Positions 1 through 5,752 are shown, numbered from the stretch's first letter. The stretch is 7,024 nt of DNA from Methanomassiliicoccales archaeon (GCA_013329565.1 DUJZ01000124.1:1-7024), one strand, 5' to 3'. The notes: generated from the sequence alone by a model not told the origin. Numbers and translations are program-made.

Positions 1-282
1 CTGGTGATCTTCCTGGCCATCATCGTATCGTCCACAGTGGTGTACCGCCCCTTCTGCAGGCTGGTCTGCCCCTTCGGAGCGCTGTCGTCCCTGTTGTCAT
101 GGAAGAGCGTTTACGGCGTCAGAAGGAACTCCAACTGCGTGAACTGCGGAAGGTGCGAAAAGGTCTGCCCGCCCCAGGTGCTCAAGGAAAGGGCGGGATC
201 GGAGTGCTACCTGTGCGGCAGGTGCCTAGCGACATGTCATAAGGACGCATTGAGATACTCAAAGGCAGAGGTGAAGAAATGA
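1..282 (+). CDS. NapH-like 4Fe-4S membrane polyferredoxin, C-terminal part (5' end outside window)
   Basis: This is the last 93 codons of a gene that begins upstream of the window. It opens with a hydrophobic stretch (about residues 1-15), probably the end of a final membrane helix. Next comes RPFCRLVCPFGAL, the CxxxCP motif that marks the NapH/CcoG/NosR group of membrane-bound iron-sulfur proteins. Two ferredoxin-type cysteine clusters follow: CVNCGRCEKVCP, and CYLCGRCLATCH, in which the usual Pro after the last Cys is His. These should bind two [4Fe-4S] clusters for electron transfer at the cytoplasmic face of the membrane. The electron donor and acceptor cannot be told from this fragment. 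The stop codon overlaps the start of the next gene as ATGA (279-282), so the two are likely co-transcribed and translationally coupled. The family assignment is firm; the specific role is open. Confidence 0.85.
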   Translation: MVIFLAIIVSSTVVYRPFCRLVCPFGALSSLLSWKSVYGVRRNSNCVNCGRCEKVCPPQVLKERAGSECYLCGRCLATCHKDALRYSKAEVKK

Positions 283-617
283 AGGCAGCCAAGTACACGG
301 ACTTCCCGGAGAAGGACACGCCCCACAAGGTGAGCGTGCGCATGATCTACGACCACGATCACGGCCAGGCGGTGGTAATATCGCTCAGGAAGGGCGAGAC
401 GCTGAAGAAGCATGTCACCCCGGTGGACGTCATGTTCTACGTGCTCGAGGGAACTGGAAAGGTCGAGATAGGCGACGAGGTCAGGGAGGTCAGCAGGGAC
501 ACCGTGATCGAATCGCCGGCGGGCATTCCGCACCGCCTGTTCAACGAATCGTCCCCGGAGTTCCGCTTCCTGGTCATGAAGATGCCCAAGCCGGTCGACA
601 GGACCAAGGTGCTGTGA
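279..617 (+). CDS. Small single-domain cupin protein
   Basis: A 112-residue protein with one cupin beta-barrel. Cupin motif 1 runs from G39 through H45 to E57-G58. Motif 2 lies at about 74-89 (SPAGIPHRLFN), with P80, G82, H85 and N89 in place and D74 where Gly is usual. The second His of the standard HxH in motif 1 is Thr (T47), so the metal site, if any, would use fewer ligands (H45, H85 and perhaps others). The start is well supported: GAGGTGA at 268-274 is a strong Shine-Dalgarno sequence 4 nt before the ATG, and the ATG overlaps the upstream stop codon. It lies between a polyferredoxin and a second cupin gene, which suggests a shared redox-linked or small-molecule role. Cupins include dioxygenases, isomerases and sensor domains, so the reaction cannot be assigned. 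Confidence 0.85.
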   Translation: MKAAKYTDFPEKDTPHKVSVRMIYDHDHGQAVVISLRKGETLKKHVTPVDVMFYVLEGTGKVEIGDEVREVSRDTVIESPAGIPHRLFNESSPEFRFLVMKMPKPVDRTKVL

Positions 618-625
618 GGGATGAT

Positions 626-982
626 ATGGCAATGGAGATGATGGATCCCGACGGAGTCAAGAAGGAGGAACTCCGCGGCAAAGTGATGGTCTCCAAGGAC
701 CTCGTCTCGTATCAGGACGGGGCGGTGGTCAGCCGGACGCTCATCAGCAAGAGCGTGGGAACGGTGACCGTCTTCTCCTTCGATGAGGGGCAGGGGCTCA
801 GCGAGCACACCGCGCCCTACGACGCCATGGTGGAGATACTGGACGGAGAGGCGGACATCACCATATCCGGCAACACGCAGAGGGTGAAGGCCGGGGAGAT
901 GCTCATCATGCCCGCCAACCAACCGCACGCTCTGCAAGGCGTCAAGGCGTTCAAGATGATGCTGATAATGATCAGGGCCTGA
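626..982 (+). CDS. Second small cupin protein
   Basis: A 118-residue single-domain cupin. Motif 1 is at 55-74 (G55, H61, E70, G74) and motif 2 at 90-101 (G90, P96, N98, H101). As in the preceding cupin, the second His of HxH is missing (A63). The HTAPYDA and MPANQPHAL segments match a widespread family annotated only as cupin-domain proteins. I chose ATG 626 because GAGGG (616-620) lies 5 nt upstream. A GTG at 614 would overlap the previous stop and add four residues, but its only purine-rich element (AAGGTG, 606-611) is 2 nt away, which is too close. ATG 632 is a further alternative. It is the last gene of the ferredoxin-cupin-cupin cluster and is followed by a T-run terminator. Whether the two cupins form a heterodimer is unknown. 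Confidence 0.83.
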   Translation: MAMEMMDPDGVKKEELRGKVMVSKDLVSYQDGAVVSRTLISKSVGTVTVFSFDEGQGLSEHTAPYDAMVEILDGEADITISGNTQRVKAGEMLIMPANQPHALQGVKAFKMMLIMIRA

Positions 983-990
983 ACCAAACC

Positions 991-998
991 CTTTTTTT
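991..998 (+). terminator. T-run terminator of the cupin operon
   Basis: Seven consecutive T residues (992-998) begin 10 nt after the stop codon of the second cupin gene, with no hairpin. Archaeal RNA polymerase terminates at such oligo-T tracts, so this is the likely end of the ferredoxin-cupin-cupin transcript. It also separates that transcript from the opposing tRNA gene. Confidence 0.6.
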
Positions 999-1016
999 AG
1001 AATTGTGATGAGAAGG

Positions 1017-1089
1017 CGCCGTCGAGCGGGATCGAACCGCTGACCTTATGATTAACAGTCATACGCTCTACCGACTGAGCTACGACGGC
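1017..1089 (-). tRNA. tRNA-Asn (anticodon GTT)
   Basis: Read on the minus strand, this 73-nt sequence folds into a complete cloverleaf. The acceptor stem is GCCGTCG paired with CGACGGC. The D arm is GCTC/GAGC with an 8-nt loop that includes GG. The anticodon stem is TATGA/TCATA around the loop CTGTTAA, giving anticodon GTT. The T arm is AGCGG/CCGCT with loop TTCGATC. The discriminator base is G, as usual for tRNA-Asn. CCA is not encoded and no intron is present. The T loop carries C56, the nucleotide that aTrm56 (encoded at 5231-5752) methylates in archaeal tRNAs. The gene lies 30 nt downstream of the winged-helix gene on the same strand but has its own TATA-like box. Confidence 0.97.
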
Positions 1090-1116
1090 CTGATGGGCAT
1101 GTAGAACAGAGGTCGC

Positions 1117-1129
1117 ATATTAATCTTTT
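1117..1129 (-). promoter_or_regulatory. TATA-like box for tRNA-Asn
   Basis: On the minus strand the sequence AAAAGATTAATAT is centred about 31 nt upstream of the mature tRNA 5' end. This would place transcription start about 5 nt before the tRNA, a normal short leader. The box overlaps the last codons of the upstream regulator gene, so the tRNA can be transcribed independently of it. Confidence 0.5.
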
Positions 1130-1455
1130 ATGTTCTTCTTGGACTCCTGTTCCAGCTCGCCTTTCAGCCTGCCGACGGTGACCTCCATGCGGTCCAGGAT
1201 GTCCACGACCCGCTCGTAGAACTCGTCGAGCTTTTCCGTGGTTATAGCGCCCTCCGGCGAGGGGTTGATGAGCCCCTCCTGCTCCAGGATGCGCAACGAA
1301 TAACGAACCTTATGCTGCGGGATGTCCAGCAGTTCCGAGAGCCGGATGATGCCGATCGGTTCGTGTTTTTTTATGGCGTTCAACATGACCACGTGCCTTT
1401 CCAGGAGCTCGACCTCGGCCTCTATCTTGCTGGTGAGAACGCTGTGACCCTTCAT
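1120..1455 (-). CDS. Winged-helix transcriptional regulator with C-terminal coiled coil
   Basis: A 111-residue predicted DNA-binding protein. A helical N-terminus (about 8-30) leads into a helix-turn-helix at about 35-62: GIIRLSELLDIP is the positioning helix, HKVRYSLRILEQEGLI the recognition helix. A short wing (SPEGAITTE) follows. Residues 75-108 are charged and heptad-like, suggesting a dimerising coiled coil. The start at ATG 1453-1455 is supported by AGGAAG 8 nt upstream and by a TATA-like box about 46 nt upstream. It is transcribed divergently from the ABC exporter genes and shares roughly 127 bp of control region with them. Regulation of that exporter, of itself, or of both is therefore the simplest inference. 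The ligand is unknown, and no sensor domain beyond the coiled coil is visible. It cannot be assigned to a named family with certainty. Confidence 0.8.
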   Translation of the reverse strand: MKGHSVLTSKIEAEVELLERHVVMLNAIKKHEPIGIIRLSELLDIPQHKVRYSLRILEQEGLINPSPEGAITTEKLDEFYERVVDILDRMEVTVGRLKGELEQESKKNIKD

Positions 1456-1467
1456 GACGGCAGCTTC

Positions 1468-1478
1468 CTAAGCGCTAG
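1468..1478. repeat. Short inverted repeat in regulator leader (possible operator)
   Basis: CTAAGCGCTAG is a near-perfect palindrome built on AGCGCT. It lies at the predicted transcription start of the winged-helix gene, where a bound repressor would block that promoter. An 11-bp imperfect dyad can easily occur by chance, so this is a weak call. Confidence 0.2.
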
Positions 1479-1496
1479 ACACGTGATAACATTTGG

Positions 1497-1506
1497 TATA
1501 GTTAAA
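1497..1506 (-). promoter_or_regulatory. TATA-like box for the winged-helix gene
   Basis: TTTAACTATA on the minus strand predicts transcription start near 1475, about 26 nt downstream. That gives a leader of about 20 nt containing AGGAAG, consistent with Shine-Dalgarno-led translation of this gene. Confidence 0.45.
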
Positions 1507-1552
1507 TCCGTTTCGCCCGAACGTTCCGTTCCACGCTCCCAGCGCCAACCCC

Positions 1553-1560
1553 TTAAATAA
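1553..1560 (+). promoter_or_regulatory. TATA box of the ABC exporter operon
   Basis: TTAAATAA is centred 26-27 nt before the ATG at 1583. That spacing puts transcription start on or next to that ATG, so the mRNA would be leaderless. It also argues against the earlier ATG at 1571, which lies only about 15 nt from the box and would not be transcribed. Confidence 0.6.
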
Positions 1561-1582
1561 TGCGCTCTGCATGATTTCCCGC

Positions 1583-2311
1583 ATGCCGGCGATCGTGGTG
1601 GAGGGACTTACCAAGAGGTACGGTGAGTTCGTGGCCCTGGACCAGGCGTCGTTCACTGTGGACGAAGGCGCTTTCTTCGGTTGTTTCGGTCCCAACGGCG
1701 CGGGGAAGTCCACCCTTCTGAAGATGCTCACCGGGCAGACCCCGGCGACGAACGGCACGGCCGAGGTGCTCGGGCTTGATCCGACCAAGAACGCCATGGA
1801 GGTCAAGAGGAGGATCGGCATCGTCCCGGAGGTGGAGAGCCCTCCCTCCTACCTCACCGCCTCGGAGTTCCTGAGGTTCGCCGGAACGCTCCACGAGGTG
1901 CGATCGCTCGACGGAAGGATCGAACGGTGGCTGACTTTCTTCGATCTCAAGGGTTCAGAAGGTACGTTATGCAGGGACCTGTCCAAGGGCATGAGACAGA
2001 AGGTGATGCTGGCCGCGGCCTTCATCCACGAGCCGAAGCTGCTGTTCCTGGACGAGCCGTTCATCAACCTGGACCCCATCTATCAGCGCAAGCTGCGCGA
2101 TTACCTCTTGGAACTGAGGGAGGACGGCCGGACGGTGTTCCTCTGCTCCCATGTCCTGGACGTGGCCCAGCGCATCGTTCAGGAGATGATCATCCTGGAC
2201 CACGGCAAGGTGGTCCTCAGGGACAGGGTGTCCAACGCCCTGGTGGGCGGAGAGGACCTGGAAACTCTCTTCCTGAGGTTGGTGGGCGGGGGGAACGGCC
2301 TCGCTCCTTAG
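1583..2311 (+). CDS. ABC transporter ATP-binding protein (ABC-2 exporter type)
   Basis: A 242-residue nucleotide-binding subunit with the full set of ABC motifs. Walker A GPNGAGKST is at 36-44. The Q-loop region is at about 81-92, with Glu (E83) at the usual Gln position, as in many exporters of this class. The signature LSKGM is at 133-137. Walker B LLFLDEP is at 153-159 with catalytic E158. The D-loop NLDP is at 162-165 and the switch His is H190. It should hydrolyse ATP to drive the permease encoded 4 nt downstream, acting as a homodimer at the inner face of the membrane. I chose ATG 1583 over ATG 1571 (four residues longer) because the TATA box predicts a leaderless start there and the protein then begins MPAIVVEGLTKRYG, typical of the family. 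Substrate unknown. The stop codon is TAG. Confidence 0.93.
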   Translation: MPAIVVEGLTKRYGEFVALDQASFTVDEGAFFGCFGPNGAGKSTLLKMLTGQTPATNGTAEVLGLDPTKNAMEVKRRIGIVPEVESPPSYLTASEFLRFAGTLHEVRSLDGRIERWLTFFDLKGSEGTLCRDLSKGMRQKVMLAAAFIHEPKLLFLDEPFINLDPIYQRKLRDYLLELREDGRTVFLCSHVLDVAQRIVQEMIILDHGKVVLRDRVSNALVGGEDLETLFLRLVGGGNGLAP

Positions 2312-2315
2312 GCTG

Positions 2316-3752
2316 ATGCTCACCGAGGAGTACCGCACGCACGTGAAGTACTCCTCGCGGCGGATGTTCCTGTCGCTGCCGCTCTACATATTCTTCTTCA
2401 CCGCGCTCTTCACCTACGGCCTGGACATCCTTACCGGCGACCTGCGGCTGTGGGACCTGATGCTCATGGTCTACGGGGGCATCTTCATCTACGGGCTCAG
2501 CGTGGGCGCCTTCGGAGTGCTGGGACAAACGTACCTGGAGCGGAGGTACGGTAAGGACAACTTCCTGATAAGCATGCCTTTCCTGCTTCCCGTCTCGTTC
2601 CGCAAGGTCTTCCTGGGCATGTATCTGCGGGATGTTATCTTCTACTCCGGGCTCATGTTGTTGCCCGCCTTCGGAGGGGTGGCGCTCGGGGCGGCGCTCT
2701 CCTCCCATTCACTGCTGTCCGTCCTGGTGATATTCGTCGGGCTCCTGATCACCTTCCTTTACGGAATGTCGACCAGCTTCCTGGTATCGGTGCTCTTCGC
2801 CATCGACCGGCGCATATTCCTTGCCGCCGTTGGAGGGCTGATCGCCCTGGTGGCCGGTTACGGCCTTACGGACCTTTACGGTCTGGACCTGATCATTCCA
2901 AGCCTGGGCTATCAGCTGCACGCGCTGCCCTTCCCCGCGGACTGGCCTCTGGCATTGTTCTACCTGGCGATATGCGCCTCTCTGAGCATCGTGTTCCTGG
3001 CGCTATCCCTGATGCTGGTCAGGCCCGATAGGTCCGTGTTGGCCGGAACGCACCGGGAGATGTTCCTGCAGCACCTGAGGCTCTTCTCCAGATTCCCCTC
3101 GAGGACGCTTCTGGCGAAGGAGTTCGTGGACATCCGTCGCTCCGGTCTCACCGTGCGAATGATTTTCGCCTACATCGTGCCGCTGGTCTTCCTGAGCTTC
3201 ACCACCTATTACATCAATCACGGCCTGAACATCCCGGTGGGCTTCAACGCCGTGTTCTACGGGGCGATGGTGGGTTTCTTCGGCGTACTTCTCTACAGCT
3301 GGATGACCAACACCGACCTGAACGATTATTACGAGACGCTGCCGGTGAGGGTGCCCCAGGTGATCAAGGTCAAGCTGATGGCGTTCTTCCTTCTGACCAC
3401 CGGCGTTTCCACCCTGTTCGTGATCGGCATATCCATGCTCAACGACGAATGGCAGCTGCTGTGGCTAGCGCTGATCGTCCTCTACTGCACCACGACCTAC
3501 ATGATCCTGGCCACGGCGTATCTAACCGGATTGAACACCAACTCCTTCTTCTTCAACCCCACGATACTCACCAAGTTCACCGCCATCTCCCTGCTTCCGG
3601 ACCTGCTGCTGACCGTTCTATCGTTCAGTCTGCAGAGCGGGGCATGGTGGGCCCTGGCCGGGATCCTTGGGGTTTGTGGCGTTCTCCTGGTCCTAAGCCT
3701 CTACTTCTACCGCGGCATCGAGAAAAAATGGGGCAGGGCCAGCTTTCTATGA
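2316..3752 (+). CDS. ABC-2 type permease, 12 predicted membrane helices
   Basis: A 478-residue integral membrane protein. By eye there are 12 hydrophobic segments, at about 18-38, 45-69, 106-127, 132-161, 166-187, 209-235, 280-300, 309-330, 351-374, 380-403, 420-438 and 443-466. A polar linker at about 236-279 divides six from six. The halves resemble each other: GVL...SMPFLLPVSFRKVFLG (67-101) lines up with GVL...TLPVRVPQVIKVKLMA (323-356). This suggests a fused pair of half-transporters. It starts 4 nt after the ATPase stop codon and so belongs to the same operon; no strong Shine-Dalgarno precedes it, so translational coupling is likely. With the ATPase it forms a complete exporter, presumably for a lipid, peptide or drug-like compound. 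The substrate cannot be read from sequence. Confidence 0.85.
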   Translation: MLTEEYRTHVKYSSRRMFLSLPLYIFFFTALFTYGLDILTGDLRLWDLMLMVYGGIFIYGLSVGAFGVLGQTYLERRYGKDNFLISMPFLLPVSFRKVFLGMYLRDVIFYSGLMLLPAFGGVALGAALSSHSLLSVLVIFVGLLITFLYGMSTSFLVSVLFAIDRRIFLAAVGGLIALVAGYGLTDLYGLDLIIPSLGYQLHALPFPADWPLALFYLAICASLSIVFLALSLMLVRPDRSVLAGTHREMFLQHLRLFSRFPSRTLLAKEFVDIRRSGLTVRMIFAYIVPLVFLSFTTYYINHGLNIPVGFNAVFYGAMVGFFGVLLYSWMTNTDLNDYYETLPVRVPQVIKVKLMAFFLLTTGVSTLFVIGISMLNDEWQLLWLALIVLYCTTTYMILATAYLTGLNTNSFFFNPTILTKFTAISLLPDLLLTVLSFSLQSGAWWALAGILGVCGVLLVLSLYFYRGIEKKWGRASFL

Positions 3753-3775
3753 GACCGGGCCCTTTCACCAATCTC

Positions 3776-3784
3776 ATTATGTAT
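3776..3784 (+). promoter_or_regulatory. TATA-like box for the SEC59-like gene
   Basis: ATTATGTAT is centred 25-26 nt before ATG 3805, which would make the transcript leaderless. The purine stretch AAGGA (3799-3803) sits only 1 nt from the ATG, too close to act as a Shine-Dalgarno sequence, which agrees with a leaderless start. Confidence 0.5.
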
Positions 3785-3804
3785 GGTAGCCCATTACCAA
3801 GGAC

Positions 3805-4368
3805 ATGGATTGGCACCGGGTCAGGCGCTTCATTCACGTTCTAGCGCCGCTCCTGTGCATCTACTACGTCGTTCCGGACGAGGTGCTTCCAGGCGCGCCG
3901 AAGGACCAGGTCCTCATCCTGATCATGCTCATCGTCCTGGGCATGGACACCGTGCGCCTCATCGCCCAGTTCAAGGTTCCGGTGCTGCGTTCATACGAGG
4001 ACGAGCGGCATTCCGCGCCGGCATTCTTTGCCGTCTCCGTTACCATCGCCTTCCTCTACTTCCCGGTGGAGATATCCCTTCCTGTGCTGTTGGGCATGGG
4101 CTGGGTAGATCCCCTGGTCGGGGAGCTCAGGCAGCGAAAGAGCGACCTGAACCCCATGCTGCCCATGGCGGTCTATTTCTTCATCTTGCTGATCGGCCTC
4201 GGCTACTTCTACGGAATGTCCTTCCCGGTGCTGCTGTCCGCGGTGCTCGTCGCACCGGTCGCCCTGTTCCTGGAGTCGCGACAATTCCCTTACATCGATG
4301 ACGACATGATCCTGATACTGGTGCCGGTGTTCCTGGTGGCACTGGTGCTCGGCCAGCTTCCTTTCTAG
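3805..4368 (+). CDS. Divergent dolichol/polyprenol kinase-like (SEC59-like) membrane protein
   Basis: A 187-residue protein with about seven hydrophobic segments (7-22, 34-54, 71-87, 88-104, 117-136, 138-157, 167-185). Several landmarks recall the CTP-dependent dolichol/diacylglycerol kinase family, in the right order: RRFIHVLAPL at 7-16 (family R-x-x-x-H near the N-terminus), LGMDTVRL at 45-52, an acidic/basic loop YEDERHS at 64-70, a WVDPLVGELR segment at 100-109 in place of the usual GD-x-x-A-x-x-x-G, and ESRQFPYIDDDM at 157-168, like the family's E...DDN motif. The usual K-T-x-E-G segment after the central Asp is not seen. Family members phosphorylate polyprenols or similar lipids for glycan-lipid and membrane synthesis. 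The call rests on pattern memory, not alignment. It follows the ABC exporter but has its own promoter. The stop codon is TAG. Confidence 0.55.
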   Translation: MDWHRVRRFIHVLAPLLCIYYVVPDEVLPGAPKDQVLILIMLIVLGMDTVRLIAQFKVPVLRSYEDERHSAPAFFAVSVTIAFLYFPVEISLPVLLGMGWVDPLVGELRQRKSDLNPMLPMAVYFFILLIGLGYFYGMSFPVLLSAVLVAPVALFLESRQFPYIDDDMILILVPVFLVALVLGQLPF

Positions 4369-4387
4369 GGAATAATGAAGAAAGGGC

Positions 4388-4534
4388 TCAGTTGCCGATG
4401 AAGCCCTTGCGCTTGCTGAAACCGGTGAGCCCCTGCTCGACGGTCTGGGTAGGCCCTTTGTGGCAGTTCTCCGCCCCTTCAAGGGTCTGGTGCACCTTGT
4501 TGCACACCAAGCACTGGTAGATGATCTTGCTCAT
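4388..4534 (-). CDS. Small (48 aa) Cys/His-motif protein, likely zinc-binding
   Basis: An open reading frame on the minus strand encoding 48 residues. It starts MSKIIYQCLVCNKVHQ and ends SKRKGFIGN. It has C8-x2-C11 and a second pair C24-H25, spaced like a minimal zinc ribbon or knuckle, and a basic, Gly-rich tail. It fits the surroundings as a real gene: it ends 19 nt from the convergent SEC59-like gene and has a TATA-like box about 29 nt upstream of its ATG. The pyrimidine-rich sequence before the ATG has no Shine-Dalgarno, as expected for a (nearly) leaderless start. An in-frame ATG at 4561 would add nine residues but lies inside the TATA box. Function unknown; small zinc proteins of this size in archaea often bind nucleic acid or other proteins. 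Confidence 0.65.
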   Translation of the reverse strand: MSKIIYQCLVCNKVHQTLEGAENCHKGPTQTVEQGLTGFSKRKGFIGN

Positions 4535-4557
4535 TGGGAGGAAGAAATCGAGAGCAG

Positions 4558-4567
4558 GCATATAATG
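4558..4567 (-). promoter_or_regulatory. TATA-like box for the 48-residue protein
   Basis: CATTATATGC on the minus strand predicts transcription start near 4537, within a few bases of the ATG at 4534. The remaining 130 nt or so up to the next plus-strand promoter hold a second TATA-like stretch (CTCTATATCA, about 4614-4623). I see no RNA gene, repeat or coding sequence in that stretch. Confidence 0.5.
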
Positions 4568-4700
4568 TTATTCCCCTCCCCTTCGCCCCTGTCTAGACGC
4601 GAGAGGAAAAGCTTACTCTATATCACGGCCATCATATCCGGCGCGGTCTGAAACAAGGTCGCCCTCCGATGCAAGCGAATTGTCGGGTGAATCCGCAGGG

Positions 4701-4710
4701 TTTTTATTTT
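4701..4710 (+). promoter_or_regulatory. TATA-like box of the HTH-trm56-HD operon
   Basis: TTTTTATTTT is centred 26-27 nt before ATG 4732, the spacing expected for a leaderless transcript. The GGAGGT directly before the ATG (4726-4731) has no spacer and is unlikely to act as a normal Shine-Dalgarno sequence at this start. Confidence 0.5.
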
Positions 4711-4731
4711 CTAAGAGTGATTAGTGGAGGT

Positions 4732-5229
4732 ATGAATAAAATAAAGGTCATCAACGAACCCTCCGAGTTGGTATCTATGCTGAGGGCTGTAGATACCCCG
4801 GTGAAGAGGGATGTCCTGAAGGAGGTGACCTTGGAATGGCGCACCGTCAAGGAGATCGAGGAGAAGTATGGGGCCGAGGGTAAGGAAGCCTTGGCGTTCT
4901 TCGAGAAGATGAAGCTGGTCGAGACCAGATGGCAGCCGTCCGGAGGCAACCGCCCGGACAAGGCGTATCACACCTACTACAACTCCTTCCACATCAACGC
5001 CCAATGGCCTGTTTATGAGATTTCTGACGTGCTCTACGCGGCAATGATGCCCGATGACGAGTTCAAGGAGATCGAGGACAACATCATGGAGCAGGTCGGC
5101 AAGGAAGGCCGCTTCGCTGGCGACGTCGCTGAGAACCTAGGGATGACGGCCACCATGCTCAAGAGCCTGGTGAAGCGCTCGATCAAGATGGACTACCGCG
5201 GCCACCGTCTGGAAATGGTGAAGGAGTAA
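4732..5229 (+). CDS. ArsR-like archaeal HTH transcriptional regulator
   Basis: A 165-residue predicted regulator starting MNKIKVINEPSELVSML. An N-terminal winged helix spans about 12-66: TPVKRDVLKEVTLEWRTVKE, then the helix GKEALAFFEKMKLVETRW. A middle segment with YHTYYNSFHINA (79-90) follows, and a second HTH-like region sits at about 126-152 (GRFAGDVAENLGMTATML). This arrangement matches a conserved archaeal group annotated as ArsR-like or predicted transcriptional regulators; no family metal-binding Cys pair is visible. An in-frame ATG at 4669 would add 21 residues, but it lies upstream of the predicted TATA box, so 4732 is preferred. It heads an operon with the tRNA methyltransferase gene 1 nt downstream. 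It may autoregulate that operon or control distant genes; its target is unknown. Confidence 0.82.
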   Translation: MNKIKVINEPSELVSMLRAVDTPVKRDVLKEVTLEWRTVKEIEEKYGAEGKEALAFFEKMKLVETRWQPSGGNRPDKAYHTYYNSFHINAQWPVYEISDVLYAAMMPDDEFKEIEDNIMEQVGKEGRFAGDVAENLGMTATMLKSLVKRSIKMDYRGHRLEMVKE

Positions 5230-5230
5230 G

Positions 5231-5752
5231 GTGCCAGAGATAACCGTCCTCCGGCTGGGCCACCGTCCGGAGAGGGACAAGAGGATCACCACCCACGTGG
5301 CGCTCACCGCCCGCGCGTTCGGGGCCAGGCGTATCATCGTCTCCACCAAGGACCCCGTTCTGGAAGAAAGCATAAACGACGTGGTCAAGCGCTTCGGCGG
5401 GGATTTCGAGATCACCACCGGCGTCAACTGGAGAAGGTTCCTGCAGGACTTCCAGGGGACGGTCGTTCATCTTACCATGTACGGGCTGCCGGTGGACGAG
5501 GCGGCGCCCAACGTTCCCGACGGCAACGTTCTCGTGGTCGTCGGAGCCGAGAAGGTGCCCCCGGAGGTCTACCAGAGGGCGGACCTGAACATCTCGGTCG
5601 GTAACCAGCCCCATTCTGAAGTGGCTGCACTGGCCATACTCCTGGACCGGGTGTTCCAGGGCCGCATGCTGCAGAGGGACTACCAGGGAGCGCAGATCAA
5701 GGTGCTGCCCTGCGAGAGGGGGAAGAACGTTGTCGAGCTATCCAAGCACTGA
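5231..5752 (+). CDS. trm56: tRNA (cytidine(56)-2'-O)-methyltransferase, aTrm56
   Basis: A 173-residue SPOUT-class enzyme that uses S-adenosylmethionine to methylate the 2'-OH of C56 in the T loop of archaeal tRNAs, stabilising the tRNA elbow. The family signature is clear: LRLGHRPERDKRITTHVALT at 7-26, then RAFGA at 28-32, VHLTMYG at 79-85, and a knot-forming SAM-binding region at about 101-140 including VVGAEKVPPEVY and DLNISVGNQPHSEVAALA. The length is at the short end for the family, with no long C-terminal extension. It starts at GTG 5231, 1 nt after the HTH stop codon; AAGGAG at 5221-5226 is 4 nt upstream and supports this start. The 3' end overlaps the HD-domain gene by 23 nt. The tRNA-Asn in this window carries C56 and should be a substrate. 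Confidence 0.92.
   Translation: MPEITVLRLGHRPERDKRITTHVALTARAFGARRIIVSTKDPVLEESINDVVKRFGGDFEITTGVNWRRFLQDFQGTVVHLTMYGLPVDEAAPNVPDGNVLVVVGAEKVPPEVYQRADLNISVGNQPHSEVAALAILLDRVFQGRMLQRDYQGAQIKVLPCERGKNVVELSKH

Noticed and set aside
237..937. Long minus-strand open frames opposite the cupin genes (131 and 166 codons).
   Set aside because: They lie antisense to clear cupin genes, have His/Arg/Gly-rich composition typical of reversed GC-rich codons, and match no recognisable family.
1663..1835. Glu instead of Gln at the Q-loop of the ABC ATPase (E83, codon 1829-1831) as a sign of a defective enzyme.
   Set aside because: Glu at this position is common in ABC-2 exporter ATPases, and all other motifs are intact.
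2309..2400. Read-through of the TAG stop of the ABC ATPase as pyrrolysine.
   Set aside because: The extension would run out of frame through the permease coding sequence and gives no recognisable domain; the ATPase is already full length.
2217..2708. A 163-codon minus-strand frame across the ABC ATPase-permease junction.
   Set aside because: It is a low-complexity, charged translation antisense to two well-supported genes, with no promoter or ribosome site.
4568..4700. A C/D box sRNA or other small RNA in the divergent intergenic region.
   Set aside because: CTGA and TGATTA-like words occur, but there is no ordered set of C, D', C' and D boxes and no convincing long stem.
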